Origin: UBA12403 sp043808565
GTDB lineage: Bacteria > Patescibacteriota > Patescibacteriia > UBA9934 > GWF2-40-263
Length of the DNA stretch: 22,925 bases
Direction: 5' to 3'
Assembly (NCBI GenBank): GCA_043808565.1
Contig: JAZDEQ010000051.1
Span: 1 to 22,925, forward strand
The notes beneath the pieces are model-generated. The model had not been told where the DNA came from, made no database searches, and saw nothing but the letters and a program-made list of their open reading frames with translations. Positions 7,296 to 14,120 of this stretch are shown here, one piece after another (position 1 is the stretch's first letter; each line of letters begins with the position of its first letter). Made by a program: the position numbers and the translations under genes.

Positions 7296-7847
7296 TTACT
7301 TCTTACTGTCAGTTTTCTTAAAAGGAAAGCCTAGGGAAACCAGTAAACTCTGGCCTTCTTTCTTATTTTTAGCAGTTGTAGTGATGGTTACTTGTAAACC
7401 GTGAATAACCTCAATTTCATCTGGCCGAATTTCTGGAAAGGCCATGTGCTCTTTAAAACCTAAAGAATAATTACCTTTTTCATCAAAAGCCTCTGGTGAA
7501 ATTCCTCGAAAGTCGCGAACCCGCGGCAAAGTGATGTGGACTAATTTATCCAAAAAATCCCACATGCGCTTGCCACGAATTGTTACTTTCATGCCAATGA
7601 CCATGCCTTTTCTAATCTTAAAATTAGAAATTGAAATTCGCGCCTTACATCTAACCGGTTGCTGACCAGTAATGCGACGCAGAGTGGCTTCAGCTGTTTC
7701 CAGATATTTAGCTTCTTTAATTCCTTGTCCTAAACCAACGTTAATTGTTACCTTGGTTATTTTTGGGACTGACAAGAAATTTTTCAAACCAAATTCTTCC
7801 ATAAGCTTAGGCACGGCGGTTTCTTTGTAATACGTTTGGAAAGACAT
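7296..7847 (-). CDS. rplE: 50S ribosomal protein L5 (uL5)
   Basis: L5 binds 5S rRNA and contacts the small subunit head through the central protuberance. The product has 183 residues, the normal length. Recognisable motifs are the start YYKETAVPKLMEEFGLKN, then KITKVTINVGLG, the KIRKGMVIGMKVTIRG loop, LPRVRDFRGISP, and the C-terminal HGLQVTITTTAKN. It lies 2 bases after rplX and 8 bases before rpsN. Confidence 0.97.
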   Translation of the reverse strand: MSFQTYYKETAVPKLMEEFGLKNFLSVPKITKVTINVGLGQGIKEAKYLETAEATLRRITGQQPVRCKARISISNFKIRKGMVIGMKVTIRGKRMWDFLDKLVHITLPRVRDFRGISPEAFDEKGNYSLGFKEHMAFPEIRPDEIEVIHGLQVTITTTAKNKKEGQSLLVSLGFPFKKTDSKK

Positions 7848-7849
7848 AA

Positions 7850-8176
7850 TTATTCAATATCTTCAGAAGTGCCGGCATGACGCAAAACCCGCACTTTGAT
7901 TTTTTTACCGTCTTTTTCAATTATTTTCCAACCAACCCGCCCGCTAATTCCGCTTTTAGGCGAAACTAGTTGTAGGTTAGAAAGATTAAGCGGAGCTGGA
8001 AAAGAAATTTTTTGTCCGGCTTCACCTTGTCGACGAGACTTTAAATGTCGAGTAGCCAAATTCAAACCCTCAACCACTACTCGTTCGAGCTTGGGGAAAA
8101 CTTGCAAGACTTTACCTTGCTTACCCTTATCTTTACCCGCTAAAATGCGGACTGTGTCACCGGTTTTAATCTTCAT
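7850..8176 (-). CDS. rplX: 50S ribosomal protein L24 (uL24)
   Basis: L24 is an early assembly initiator located near the exit of the nascent peptide tunnel. The product has 108 residues, close to the usual 103. The N-terminal KOW motif is clear in KTGDTVRILAGKDKGKQGKV. The central VVVEGLNLATRHLKS and the C-terminal VGWKIIEKDGKKIKVRV segment also fit. It starts 4 bases after the rplN stop. Confidence 0.96.
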   Translation of the reverse strand: MKIKTGDTVRILAGKDKGKQGKVLQVFPKLERVVVEGLNLATRHLKSRRQGEAGQKISFPAPLNLSNLQLVSPKSGISGRVGWKIIEKDGKKIKVRVLRHAGTSEDIE

Positions 8177-8180
8177 ATAA

Positions 8181-8552
8181 TTACAGAACTTCAGGAGCCA
8201 AAGAAATTATTTTCATAAAACCCTTAAGGCGTAATTCTCTGGCCACTGGACCAAAAATACGCGTACCTTTTGGTTCTTTGTTCTTTGGATCAATAATTAC
8301 CGCAGCATTTTCATCAAAACGAATATAAGTCCCATCAACTCGACGAGTTTCTTTTCGTGTACGTACAATAACTGCATGGACTACATCGCTTTTTTTAATG
8401 GTAGCGTGAGGTGTGGCAATTTTTACTGTGGCCGTAACCACATCACCCAAACGAGCGTAACGTTTTTGATAACCACCCTCAACCCGAAACATTTGAAGCT
8501 TTCGGGCTCCAGAATTATCGGCGACATTTAACATGCTACGAAGCTGAACCAT
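8181..8552 (-). CDS. rplN: 50S ribosomal protein L14 (uL14)
   Basis: L14 lies at the subunit interface, forms intersubunit bridges, and in bacteria is the binding site of RsfS. The product has 123 residues, the normal length. The family signature is visible: MVQLRSMLNVADNSGARKLQ at the start, then GDVVTATVK, VVHAVIVRTRKE, and the end GTRIFGPVARELR. It lies between rpsQ and rplX as usual. Confidence 0.97.
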   Translation of the reverse strand: MVQLRSMLNVADNSGARKLQMFRVEGGYQKRYARLGDVVTATVKIATPHATIKKSDVVHAVIVRTRKETRRVDGTYIRFDENAAVIIDPKNKEPKGTRIFGPVARELRLKGFMKIISLAPEVL

Positions 8553-8564
8553 ATCTTTTTTAAA

Positions 8565-8828
8565 TTAAACCGCTGACTTTAAAACTTTTAATAAACGCCA
8601 ACGTTTATCCCGAGAAAGTGGACGACATTCAGAAAATTCAACAAAATCTCCAGGTTTGGCCTCTTGTTTTTCGTCGTGAACTTTATAATGACGACTAACA
8701 ATATAACGCTTTTGGTATTTGGCGTGTAGCACCGTCCGATCAACATTAACCACAATAGTTTTGGTCATTTTGCTGGAAAGGACCAAACCCTGAAAAACAC
8801 GTGGAGTTTTATTTTCTTTTTGTAACAT
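8565..8828 (-). CDS. rpsQ: 30S ribosomal protein S17 (uS17)
   Basis: S17 is a primary 16S rRNA-binding protein with an OB fold. The product has 87 residues, the usual size. Motifs seen are the start RVFQGLVLSSKMTKTIVV, then YQKRYIVSRHYKVHDE, a PGDFVEFSECRPLSRDKRWRL segment that matches the conserved GDxVxIxExRPLSKxKxW, and a short C-terminal tail. It starts 3 bases after the rpmC stop. Confidence 0.96.
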   Translation of the reverse strand: MLQKENKTPRVFQGLVLSSKMTKTIVVNVDRTVLHAKYQKRYIVSRHYKVHDEKQEAKPGDFVEFSECRPLSRDKRWRLLKVLKSAV

Positions 8829-8831
8829 AAG

Positions 8832-9023
8832 CTATTTAACTTTGATTTTACCAAGAAAGGTTTTTGCACGAGCAATCGTTTTTCGCACCTCTCTAATTTT
8901 CCGAACCTGAGAAAGTTGGTGGGCCGAAAGAGCTGAGCACAAAGAACGTTTTTCGTCTTTTGCTTCTTGTAGGGCTTTATTTAAAGCCTCGAATGACGCT
9001 TTTTGCATTTCTTTCGGATCCAT
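8832..9023 (-). CDS. rpmC: 50S ribosomal protein L29 (uL29)
   Basis: L29 is a small helical protein at the tunnel exit, next to L23. The product has 63 residues. Sequence similarity to E. coli L29 is weak, but the position between rplP and rpsQ, the two-helix composition and the end motif LSQVRKIREVRKTIARAKTFL (compare QLxQVRRxIARVKT) support the call. It starts one base after the rplP stop. Confidence 0.92.
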   Translation of the reverse strand: MDPKEMQKASFEALNKALQEAKDEKRSLCSALSAHQLSQVRKIREVRKTIARAKTFLGKIKVK

Positions 9024-9024
9024 A

Positions 9025-9444
9025 TTAAATCTCTTCGTTGGTTATAATCTTAGTTTTAATCGATAACTTATAAGAAGCCAAATTCAAGGCCTCAGTGGCC
9101 ACTTTTTTATCTACTCCAGCCATTTCAAACATTACTGTACCAGCTCGAACTACCGCCACATAATGATCAACTGCACCTTTTCCTTTACCCATAGGCATTT
9201 CCGCACCCTTGGAAGTAACCGGGTGATCGGGAAAAACCCGAATCCAAATTTTACCACCACGTTTAATGGAGCGGGTCATGGCTCGACGAGCAGCCTCAAT
9301 TTGTCGCGAGGTTACCCAGGCTTCAGCCATGGCTTTCAAACCAAAAGCTCCAAAGGCCAAAGTATTTTTTTGCGTAGCTAAACGCTTGCCGCGACCTCGG
9401 CCCTTATGCCATTTGCGATGTTTTACTTTTTTCGGAAGCAACAT
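9025..9444 (-). CDS. rplP: 50S ribosomal protein L16 (uL16)
   Basis: L16 binds between helices near the A site and is needed for peptidyl-transferase centre maturation. The product has 139 residues, near the usual 136. It begins MLLPKKVKHRKWHKGRGRG, and has the conserved FGAFGLKAMAEAWVTSRQIE, ARRAMTRSIKRGGKIWIRVF, and PMGKGKGAVDHYVAVV motifs. The Gly-Lys-Gly loop that reaches towards tRNA is intact. It lies 15 bases after rpsC. Confidence 0.97.
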   Translation of the reverse strand: MLLPKKVKHRKWHKGRGRGKRLATQKNTLAFGAFGLKAMAEAWVTSRQIEAARRAMTRSIKRGGKIWIRVFPDHPVTSKGAEMPMGKGKGAVDHYVAVVRAGTVMFEMAGVDKKVATEALNLASYKLSIKTKIITNEEI

Positions 9445-9459
9445 AAAAATCTTTCAAAC

Positions 9460-10131
9460 TTATTCCTCTTTTTTAATTTCGCTACCTGGACGCTCGAAAA
9501 TTTCCCCACGGTTAATCCAAACCTTAACCCCAATCGCCCCATAAATAGTCCTGGCAGTTACCGTGGCAAAATCAATATCTGCGCGCAAGTTATGCAAAGG
9601 AACTTTACCTTTGGCCAATGTCTCGGTTCGAGCAATTTCAGCTCCGTTCAATCGACCGCCTAAAGTAATTTTCACACCTTCAGCTCGGGCCTTAAGGACT
9701 CGTTCAATCGCCTGTTTCATGGCTCGACGAAAAGGAAAACGTTTTTCAATATCAGCCGCAATCTGTTGACCAACAATTTGTGCCGAAAGAGAAGGTCGAG
9801 CCACTTCTTTAACATTTAACGAAAGCGCCACTCGACGACCGCGGAAAAATTTTTGTAAAATCTTTTTCTTTAATTCTTCTACTCCGGCTCCGGCTCGACC
9901 AATAATCACACCTGGTTTAGCAGAAAAAATAACTACACTAACCTGTTGCCGTGTCCGTTCAATCTCGACCCGATCAACCATGGCGTCATGTAATTCTTTA
10001 TTTAAAAAGTCACGAATTTGTACGTCTTCACGCAAGAATTCTTTAAAACTATCATTTCTGGCAAACCAAATCGCATCCCAAGATCGGATGGTGGAAAGAC
10101 GGAAAGCTTTTGGATGTACTTTATGACCCAT
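9460..10131 (-). CDS. rpsC: 30S ribosomal protein S3 (uS3)
   Basis: S3 lines the mRNA entry channel and has mRNA helicase activity together with S4 and S5. The product has 223 residues, the usual size. It starts MGHKVHPKAFRL. The type II KH domain is visible at AKPGVIIGRAGAGVEELKKK with the GxxG loop IGRAG. The C-terminal domain has EGVKITLGGRLNGAEIARTE and GVKVWINRGE, which match the family signature. It lies 5 bases after rplV. Confidence 0.97.
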   Translation of the reverse strand: MGHKVHPKAFRLSTIRSWDAIWFARNDSFKEFLREDVQIRDFLNKELHDAMVDRVEIERTRQQVSVVIFSAKPGVIIGRAGAGVEELKKKILQKFFRGRRVALSLNVKEVARPSLSAQIVGQQIAADIEKRFPFRRAMKQAIERVLKARAEGVKITLGGRLNGAEIARTETLAKGKVPLHNLRADIDFATVTARTIYGAIGVKVWINRGEIFERPGSEIKKEE

Positions 10132-10136
10132 AAAAA

Positions 10137-10526
10137 TTAAGAATTCTTTTTGGTAACTTTTGACTTTTTTGATTTAATTTCTTTTTGATCGGCGATCTTT
10201 TCTGAAAGGGTAAGAGAAATATGAGAAGTACGATGACGAATTTGATTTGCTCGACCAAAGGCTTTGGGTGTCCAGCGTTTAAAAACTGGTCCGCCATCAG
10301 CTGTAACGGTTTTGATAAACAAAATTTCTGGAGAAAGTTTAAAATTATGCTCCGCGTTAGCTTGAGCTGAACGCAAAAGTTTTAAAACTGGTTTTGCAGC
10401 CAACTGTTTCATTAAAGAAAGACGAGCTTTGGCTTCAGCAATATTAAGACCACGAATGGTATCAATCACCAATCTAACTTTTCGCGGCGACATACGAATA
10501 AATCTTGCTTTGGCTGAGATATCCAT
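10137..10526 (-). CDS. rplV: 50S ribosomal protein L22 (uL22)
   Basis: L22 spans from the ribosome surface to the nascent peptide tunnel, where its long beta-hairpin forms part of the constriction. The product has 129 residues, against about 110 in E. coli. The core has SPRKVRLVIDTIRG, then ALKL-like VLKLLRSAQANAEHN, and the hairpin region ends in RANQIRHRTSHISLTL. The extra length is a Lys/Ser-rich C-terminal tail (residues 112-129). It lies between rpsS and rpsC. Confidence 0.96.
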   Translation of the reverse strand: MDISAKARFIRMSPRKVRLVIDTIRGLNIAEAKARLSLMKQLAAKPVLKLLRSAQANAEHNFKLSPEILFIKTVTADGGPVFKRWTPKAFGRANQIRHRTSHISLTLSEKIADQKEIKSKKSKVTKKNS

Positions 10527-10532
10527 AAAAAA

Positions 10533-10850
10533 TTATTTTTTAGTAGCCGGAGCTGAGGCGGCTGGCTTGGCTGATGCTTCTTCGGCCTTCTGAATCTTGC
10601 CACCATGACGAATAAACTTTCTGGTTAACGCAAATTCACCAAGTTTATGACCAACTGTCTCTTCAGTAGCCCGAACCAAAAGAAAATCCTTACCATTATG
10701 AACCATAAAACTAAGCCCCACCATTTCTGGAGTAATTGTTGATGATCGCGACCAAGTTTTGATTGAGGTCCGACTGCCTGGAGCTAACTTTTGAATCTTA
10801 ACCAAAAGTTTTTTATCGGTGTAGGGTCCTTTTTTTGAACTTCGAGACAT
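10533..10850 (-). CDS. rpsS: 30S ribosomal protein S19 (uS19)
   Basis: S19 lies in the small subunit head and contacts L5 across the interface. The product has 105 residues, against about 92 in E. coli. The core begins SRSSKKGPYTDKKLL and has TWSRSSTITPEMVGLSFMVHNGKD and the VGHKLGEFALTRKFIRHGG signature. The surplus is an Ala/Pro/Lys-rich C-terminal tail of about 17 residues, likely flexible. It starts 11 bases after the rplB stop. Confidence 0.97.
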   Translation of the reverse strand: MSRSSKKGPYTDKKLLVKIQKLAPGSRTSIKTWSRSSTITPEMVGLSFMVHNGKDFLLVRATEETVGHKLGEFALTRKFIRHGGKIQKAEEASAKPAASAPATKK

Positions 10851-10861
10851 AACGTAAATAA

Positions 10862-11716
10862 TTATTTAGCCGAACTACCGACAAAACGCCCCTTAGGTCG
10901 ACGCTGAACAATAAGTTTATCTGAGGCTTTTTTGTGACGAGTTTTAACACCCAAAGCCGGCTTACCTTGTGGAGTTTTTGGATGTTTAAGACCAATAGGA
11001 TTTCGACCTTCACCACCACCGTGTGGGTGATCAACTGGGTTCATGACTTTACCACGTACTGTTGGACGAAAACCACGATGTCTAGTTCGTCCGGCTTTTC
11101 CCCAACGAACCAAACCATAATCTGGATTAGAAATTTGACCAATGGTCGCGGCGCAATTTTCAGACACCATGCGAACTTCACCAGAAGGTAATTTTAAAGT
11201 TGCTCGGTTACCTTCAATGGCTAAAAGCTGGGCTGTTGCCCCAGCTCCGCGAACAATCTGGCCGCCCTTACCTGGCTCGAGTTCAATATCGCAAACATTA
11301 ATACCAACTGGAATATTTTTTAAAGTCAAACGATTACCAATCTTTATTTCTCCTTGACCTTGAGTAGAAATTATAACTTCACCAACTTTTAAACTTTGAG
11401 GGGCAACAATATAACGTTTTTCGCCATCTTTATACTGAAGAAGCATAAGACGAGCCCCGCGATTTGGGTCATATTCAATAGACACAATCTCAGCTGGGAT
11501 ATCAAATTTTTCTCGTCGAGCGTCAATTATTCTGAGTGAACGTCTGGCTCCGCCACCACGATGTCGAACAGTAATTTTACCGCCAGAACGACCAGACTTT
11601 TGCTTACGAAAAAAATTCAAAGTTTTTTCTGGTTTAGTTTTTGTAATATCAGCAAAAGACTGAACGCTGGAAAGGCGTCGACCGTTACTAGTAGGTTTAT
11701 AATTTCTAATAGGCAT
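10862..11716 (-). CDS. rplB: 50S ribosomal protein L2 (uL2)
   Basis: L2 is a central large-subunit protein required for subunit association and the peptidyl-transferase centre. With the start at ATG 11716 the product has 284 residues and begins MPIRNYKPTSNGRR, as in the family. A TTG at 11725 directly after the rplW stop would add three residues. The conserved HRGGGARRSLRIID and YDPNRGARLMLL motifs are present. The signature NPVDHPHGGGEGRNPIG with the functionally important His is intact. Confidence 0.97.
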   Translation of the reverse strand: MPIRNYKPTSNGRRLSSVQSFADITKTKPEKTLNFFRKQKSGRSGGKITVRHRGGGARRSLRIIDARREKFDIPAEIVSIEYDPNRGARLMLLQYKDGEKRYIVAPQSLKVGEVIISTQGQGEIKIGNRLTLKNIPVGINVCDIELEPGKGGQIVRGAGATAQLLAIEGNRATLKLPSGEVRMVSENCAATIGQISNPDYGLVRWGKAGRTRHRGFRPTVRGKVMNPVDHPHGGGEGRNPIGLKHPKTPQGKPALGVKTRHKKASDKLIVQRRPKGRFVGSSAK

Positions 11717-11725
11717 AACAATCAA

Positions 11726-12181
11726 CTAAATACTTTCGTGAACATTAATAGTTTTTCCCTTTGGTAAACAGACTATGGCTTTTTTCCAGGCTTTCTTTTT
11801 ACCATGGAAACGGCCAAAACGAACTGGTTCACTACGAACTTTTTGGGTTTGAACTTTAACTGGTGCAACACCATAAATGGCCTTAACAGCCGCAGCTACT
11901 TCAACTTTATTAGCCTGAGGATTTATTTCAAAAACGTATTGACCCGCTGAAGTTAAAGTTGCGGTTTTTTCTGTTACTAAAGGTCGAAGTAAAACATTGG
12001 CCAGAGTTTCAGGAATCGTTTTAGACGGCTTGCTAGTTTTTTCTTTTTTGGTTTCGATTTTCTTTTCAACTTTTTCTTTGGATTTACTTTCGATCTTTTT
12101 TTCATCAGCCACAATAGTTGAAGCTGTTTTGCTTCCAAGATCTTTTTCTTTTTCTTTTTTAAAGCGATCTAAAAATCCCAT
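11726..12181 (-). CDS. rplW: 50S ribosomal protein L23 (uL23) with charged N-terminal extension
   Basis: L23 sits at the tunnel exit and is the docking site for trigger factor and the signal recognition particle. The L23 core starts near residue 60 (LANVLLRPLVTEKT) and runs to the end, with the tunnel loop RFGRFHGKKKAWKKA. The total of 151 residues exceeds the usual 95-100. The extra N-terminal 58 residues begin MGFLDRFKKEKEK, an amphipathic start, followed by a Lys/Glu/Ser-rich linker (residues 14-55). The opening resembles the MGFFxRLKK-type N terminus of many FtsY proteins, but this is a short match. The ATG at 12181 is 8 bases after rplD, and I see no better internal start. Confidence 0.94.
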   Translation of the reverse strand: MGFLDRFKKEKEKDLGSKTASTIVADEKKIESKSKEKVEKKIETKKEKTSKPSKTIPETLANVLLRPLVTEKTATLTSAGQYVFEINPQANKVEVAAAVKAIYGVAPVKVQTQKVRSEPVRFGRFHGKKKAWKKAIVCLPKGKTINVHESI

Positions 12182-12189
12182 AACATTTT

Positions 12190-12819
12190 TTATTTGCTAT
12201 AAATCTTTTCCAAAGCTTCAACAGCCGCCTGAGACATCAATACGGTTTCATTATTTAATAAATCAACAATATTTAAACTTTTAACTGAAAGGGCTTTAAC
12301 GTCAACTAAATTTCTGGTCATTTTATTAATTGCTTTGTTTTCTGATTCAGCTACTACCAAAACCCGACGATTAATTGGCAAAACCTTAAGCATGGCCGCC
12401 ACTAATTTGGTTTTTGCTTCAGGAAAAATCAAAGAGTCAACAACAACCATTCGATTATTGGCTACTTTATCAGAAAGAACCATGGCTAAGGCTTTTTGCT
12501 TTTCAACACGATTAATTTTAATAGAAAAATTACGCTCTTTAGTAGGACCAAAAGTTATACCGCCACCAACCCAAATTGGTGAACGAGTTGAACCTTGACG
12601 AGACTGACCAGTACCTTTTTGTTTTCGAGGCTTGCGTCCACCGCCACGAACTTCGCCTCGTCCTTTAGTATGCGCCAAAACCTGACGAGTATTTGCTTCT
12701 TGAGCCATGGCAACTCGATGAACTAATGCCTGATTAATTTTAACTTCAAAACAATCTGAATTTAAAATTAATTCCTTTACTTCTTGGCCAGTTTGATTAT
12801 ATACCTTTACTTTTGCCAT
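12190..12819 (-). CDS. rplD: 50S ribosomal protein L4 (uL4)
   Basis: L4 has a globular domain on the surface and a long loop reaching the nascent peptide tunnel. In E. coli it also represses the S10 operon. The product has 209 residues, the usual size. The loop is seen at GEVRGGGRKPRKQKGTGQSR followed by QGSTRSPIWVGGG, and the core continues with VVDSLIFPEAKTK and the end AAVEALEKIYSK. Its ATG lies 13 bases inside the end of rplC, so translation is probably coupled. A GAAGG sequence sits about 8 bases upstream within rplC. Confidence 0.96.
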   Translation of the reverse strand: MAKVKVYNQTGQEVKELILNSDCFEVKINQALVHRVAMAQEANTRQVLAHTKGRGEVRGGGRKPRKQKGTGQSRQGSTRSPIWVGGGITFGPTKERNFSIKINRVEKQKALAMVLSDKVANNRMVVVDSLIFPEAKTKLVAAMLKVLPINRRVLVVAESENKAINKMTRNLVDVKALSVKSLNIVDLLNNETVLMSQAAVEALEKIYSK

Positions 12820-13433
12820 ATAGTTTTACCTTCACGGGTTTGAATAAGAACCAAAGATCCGCGAGCGCCAGGCACAGCACCTTTAATAGCCAGAATCTGT
12901 TGATCTGGGTTAATCGAAACTATTTCTAAATTTTTTACAGTTATCCGGGCATCACCCATATGTCCACCCATTCTTTTACCTTTTGCTACTGGACCCTGGC
13001 GACGTGAAGCAATAGAACCAGGCATACGTAGCTGATCTTTGTGACCGTGTGAAGCTGGTGAACCGTGGAAACCATGACGTTTGACTACACCTTGAAAACC
13101 ATGGCCTTTTGAAGTTCCAACGACATTAATTTTATCACCTGGCTCGAACATGGAAACTTCAATTTTATCACCGCGTTTTAAATCAGTAGAAGTAAGGCGA
13201 AACTCTTTTAAAGTTTTAATTAAAGATAAATCTTTAACATGCCCAGCTTCAGGCTGATTTAATTTTTTGGCAGTTTCACCACCAATTTGCACAGCTGTGT
13301 AGCCATCTTTTTCCATGGTTTTAACCTGAGTGACAGTACAAGGAGTAGCTTTAATCAAAGTCACAGGCACAACCATGCCGTCATCACGGAAAACTTGGGT
13401 CATTTCTAATTTTCTACCAAGAATGAATTTCAT
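12807..13433 (-). CDS. rplC: 50S ribosomal protein L3 (uL3)
   Basis: L3 starts large-subunit assembly and reaches the peptidyl-transferase centre. The product has 208 residues, the usual size. Motifs include KFILGRKLEMTQVF at the start, then VVGTSKGHGFQGVVKRHGFH, the loop GSPASHGHKDQLRMPGSIAS, and GRRMGGHMG-like AKGKRMGGHMGD. It is the first gene of the continuous S10-spc run here, separated from rpsJ by a 258-base gap without a gene. The rplD start overlaps its end. Confidence 0.97.
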   Translation of the reverse strand: MKFILGRKLEMTQVFRDDGMVVPVTLIKATPCTVTQVKTMEKDGYTAVQIGGETAKKLNQPEAGHVKDLSLIKTLKEFRLTSTDLKRGDKIEVSMFEPGDKINVVGTSKGHGFQGVVKRHGFHGSPASHGHKDQLRMPGSIASRRQGPVAKGKRMGGHMGDARITVKNLEIVSINPDQQILAIKGAVPGARGSLVLIQTREGKTIWQK

Positions 13434-13691
13434 AAAACTTTTTTAAACAAGACTTGCGGTAATTTAAAAGCCAGAAGCCGTAAGCATTTTTATTTCTCTG
13501 AAAAATTACTAAACAGAGCCAAAATTTGCTGACAACTTCTAGCCTTTAGGCAGTAAAGGCAATTTTAAACTTAATTTAATGAATAAACCCCTTATAAACA
13601 GACATTAGAAGCTGAAAAGGAAGGTTTTCGTAATCAATAATCTGATTTATTCTTACGAGCTTTCTTCCTAGTTCTAAGGCTGTATAGTTTG
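13434..13691 (-). promoter_or_regulatory. Gene-free gap between rpsJ and rplC with a hairpin; likely leader
   Basis: No ORF of useful length is seen on either strand. On the minus strand GCCTTTA and TAAAGGC form a perfect 7-bp stem with a 5-base loop (13542-13560). A TTGTCA lies just downstream of it but I cannot pair it with a good -10. Its place just before rplC suggests a leader or promoter region of the S10-spc run. This is inferred from position. Confidence 0.4.
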
Positions 13692-14030
13692 TTACATTTT
13701 TATTTCTATGTCAACCCCGGCCGGCAAATTCAAACTCATCAAAGCATCCATGGTTTTTTCGGAAGGATCAAAAATATCGATCAACCGTTTATGGACGCGC
13801 ATTTCGTACTGATCGCGGGCATTCTTATAAACAAAGGTGGAACGGTTAATGGTGTATTTCCTTTTTTCGGTTGGTAAAGGAATTGGGCCAAGAACCCGAG
13901 CACCAGAGCGTTCGGCTGTCCGCATGATAGTTTGAGCTGCCTGATCAATAATTTTGTGATCATAGGCGCGGATTTTAATACGAATCCGCTGGCGGCTTTC
14001 TTCTTCGGTTTTCTGGGTAGCGTGAGACAC
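13692..14030 (-). CDS. rpsJ: 30S ribosomal protein S10 (uS10)
   Basis: S10 is in the small-subunit head and also joins transcription antitermination complexes with NusB. With the GTG start at 14030 the product has 112 residues. A TTG at 14045 would give 117 with an unusual hydrophobic start, and neither has a Shine-Dalgarno site. The core is clear: RQRIRIKIRAYDHKIIDQ, then RSGARVLGPIPLPTEKRKYTI, and YEMRVHKRLIDIFDPSEKT with the C-terminal LPAGVDIEIKM. It follows tuf, as in many bacteria, but is separated from rplC. Confidence 0.94.
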   Translation of the reverse strand: MSHATQKTEEESRQRIRIKIRAYDHKIIDQAAQTIMRTAERSGARVLGPIPLPTEKRKYTINRSTFVYKNARDQYEMRVHKRLIDIFDPSEKTMDALMSLNLPAGVDIEIKM

Positions 14031-14049
14031 AGAGATAAAGATCAATTGT

Positions 14050-14114
14050 GGTCTGGAGACCGGTGTCGGAAGAAGGAAATTTTTCCCCTCACCCGATTCC
14101 GGTCTCCAGACCGG
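14050..14114. repeat. Inverted repeat between tuf and rpsJ
   Basis: GGTCTGGAGACCGG (14050-14063) and its exact reverse complement (14099-14112) could form a 14-bp stem around a 35-base spacer. Each arm is also self-complementary (CCGGTC and GACCGG around a 4-base turn at 14099-14114). There is no T-tract of terminator type, so it looks like a small mobile or dispersed repeat, or an mRNA processing site between tuf and rpsJ. Confidence 0.65.
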
Positions 14115-14120
14115 AATAAT

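Noticed and set aside
14050..14114. tRNA gene between tuf and rpsJ
   Set aside because: The inverted repeats do not form a cloverleaf and no CCA end or T-loop sequence is seen. I found no tRNA or rRNA in the window.
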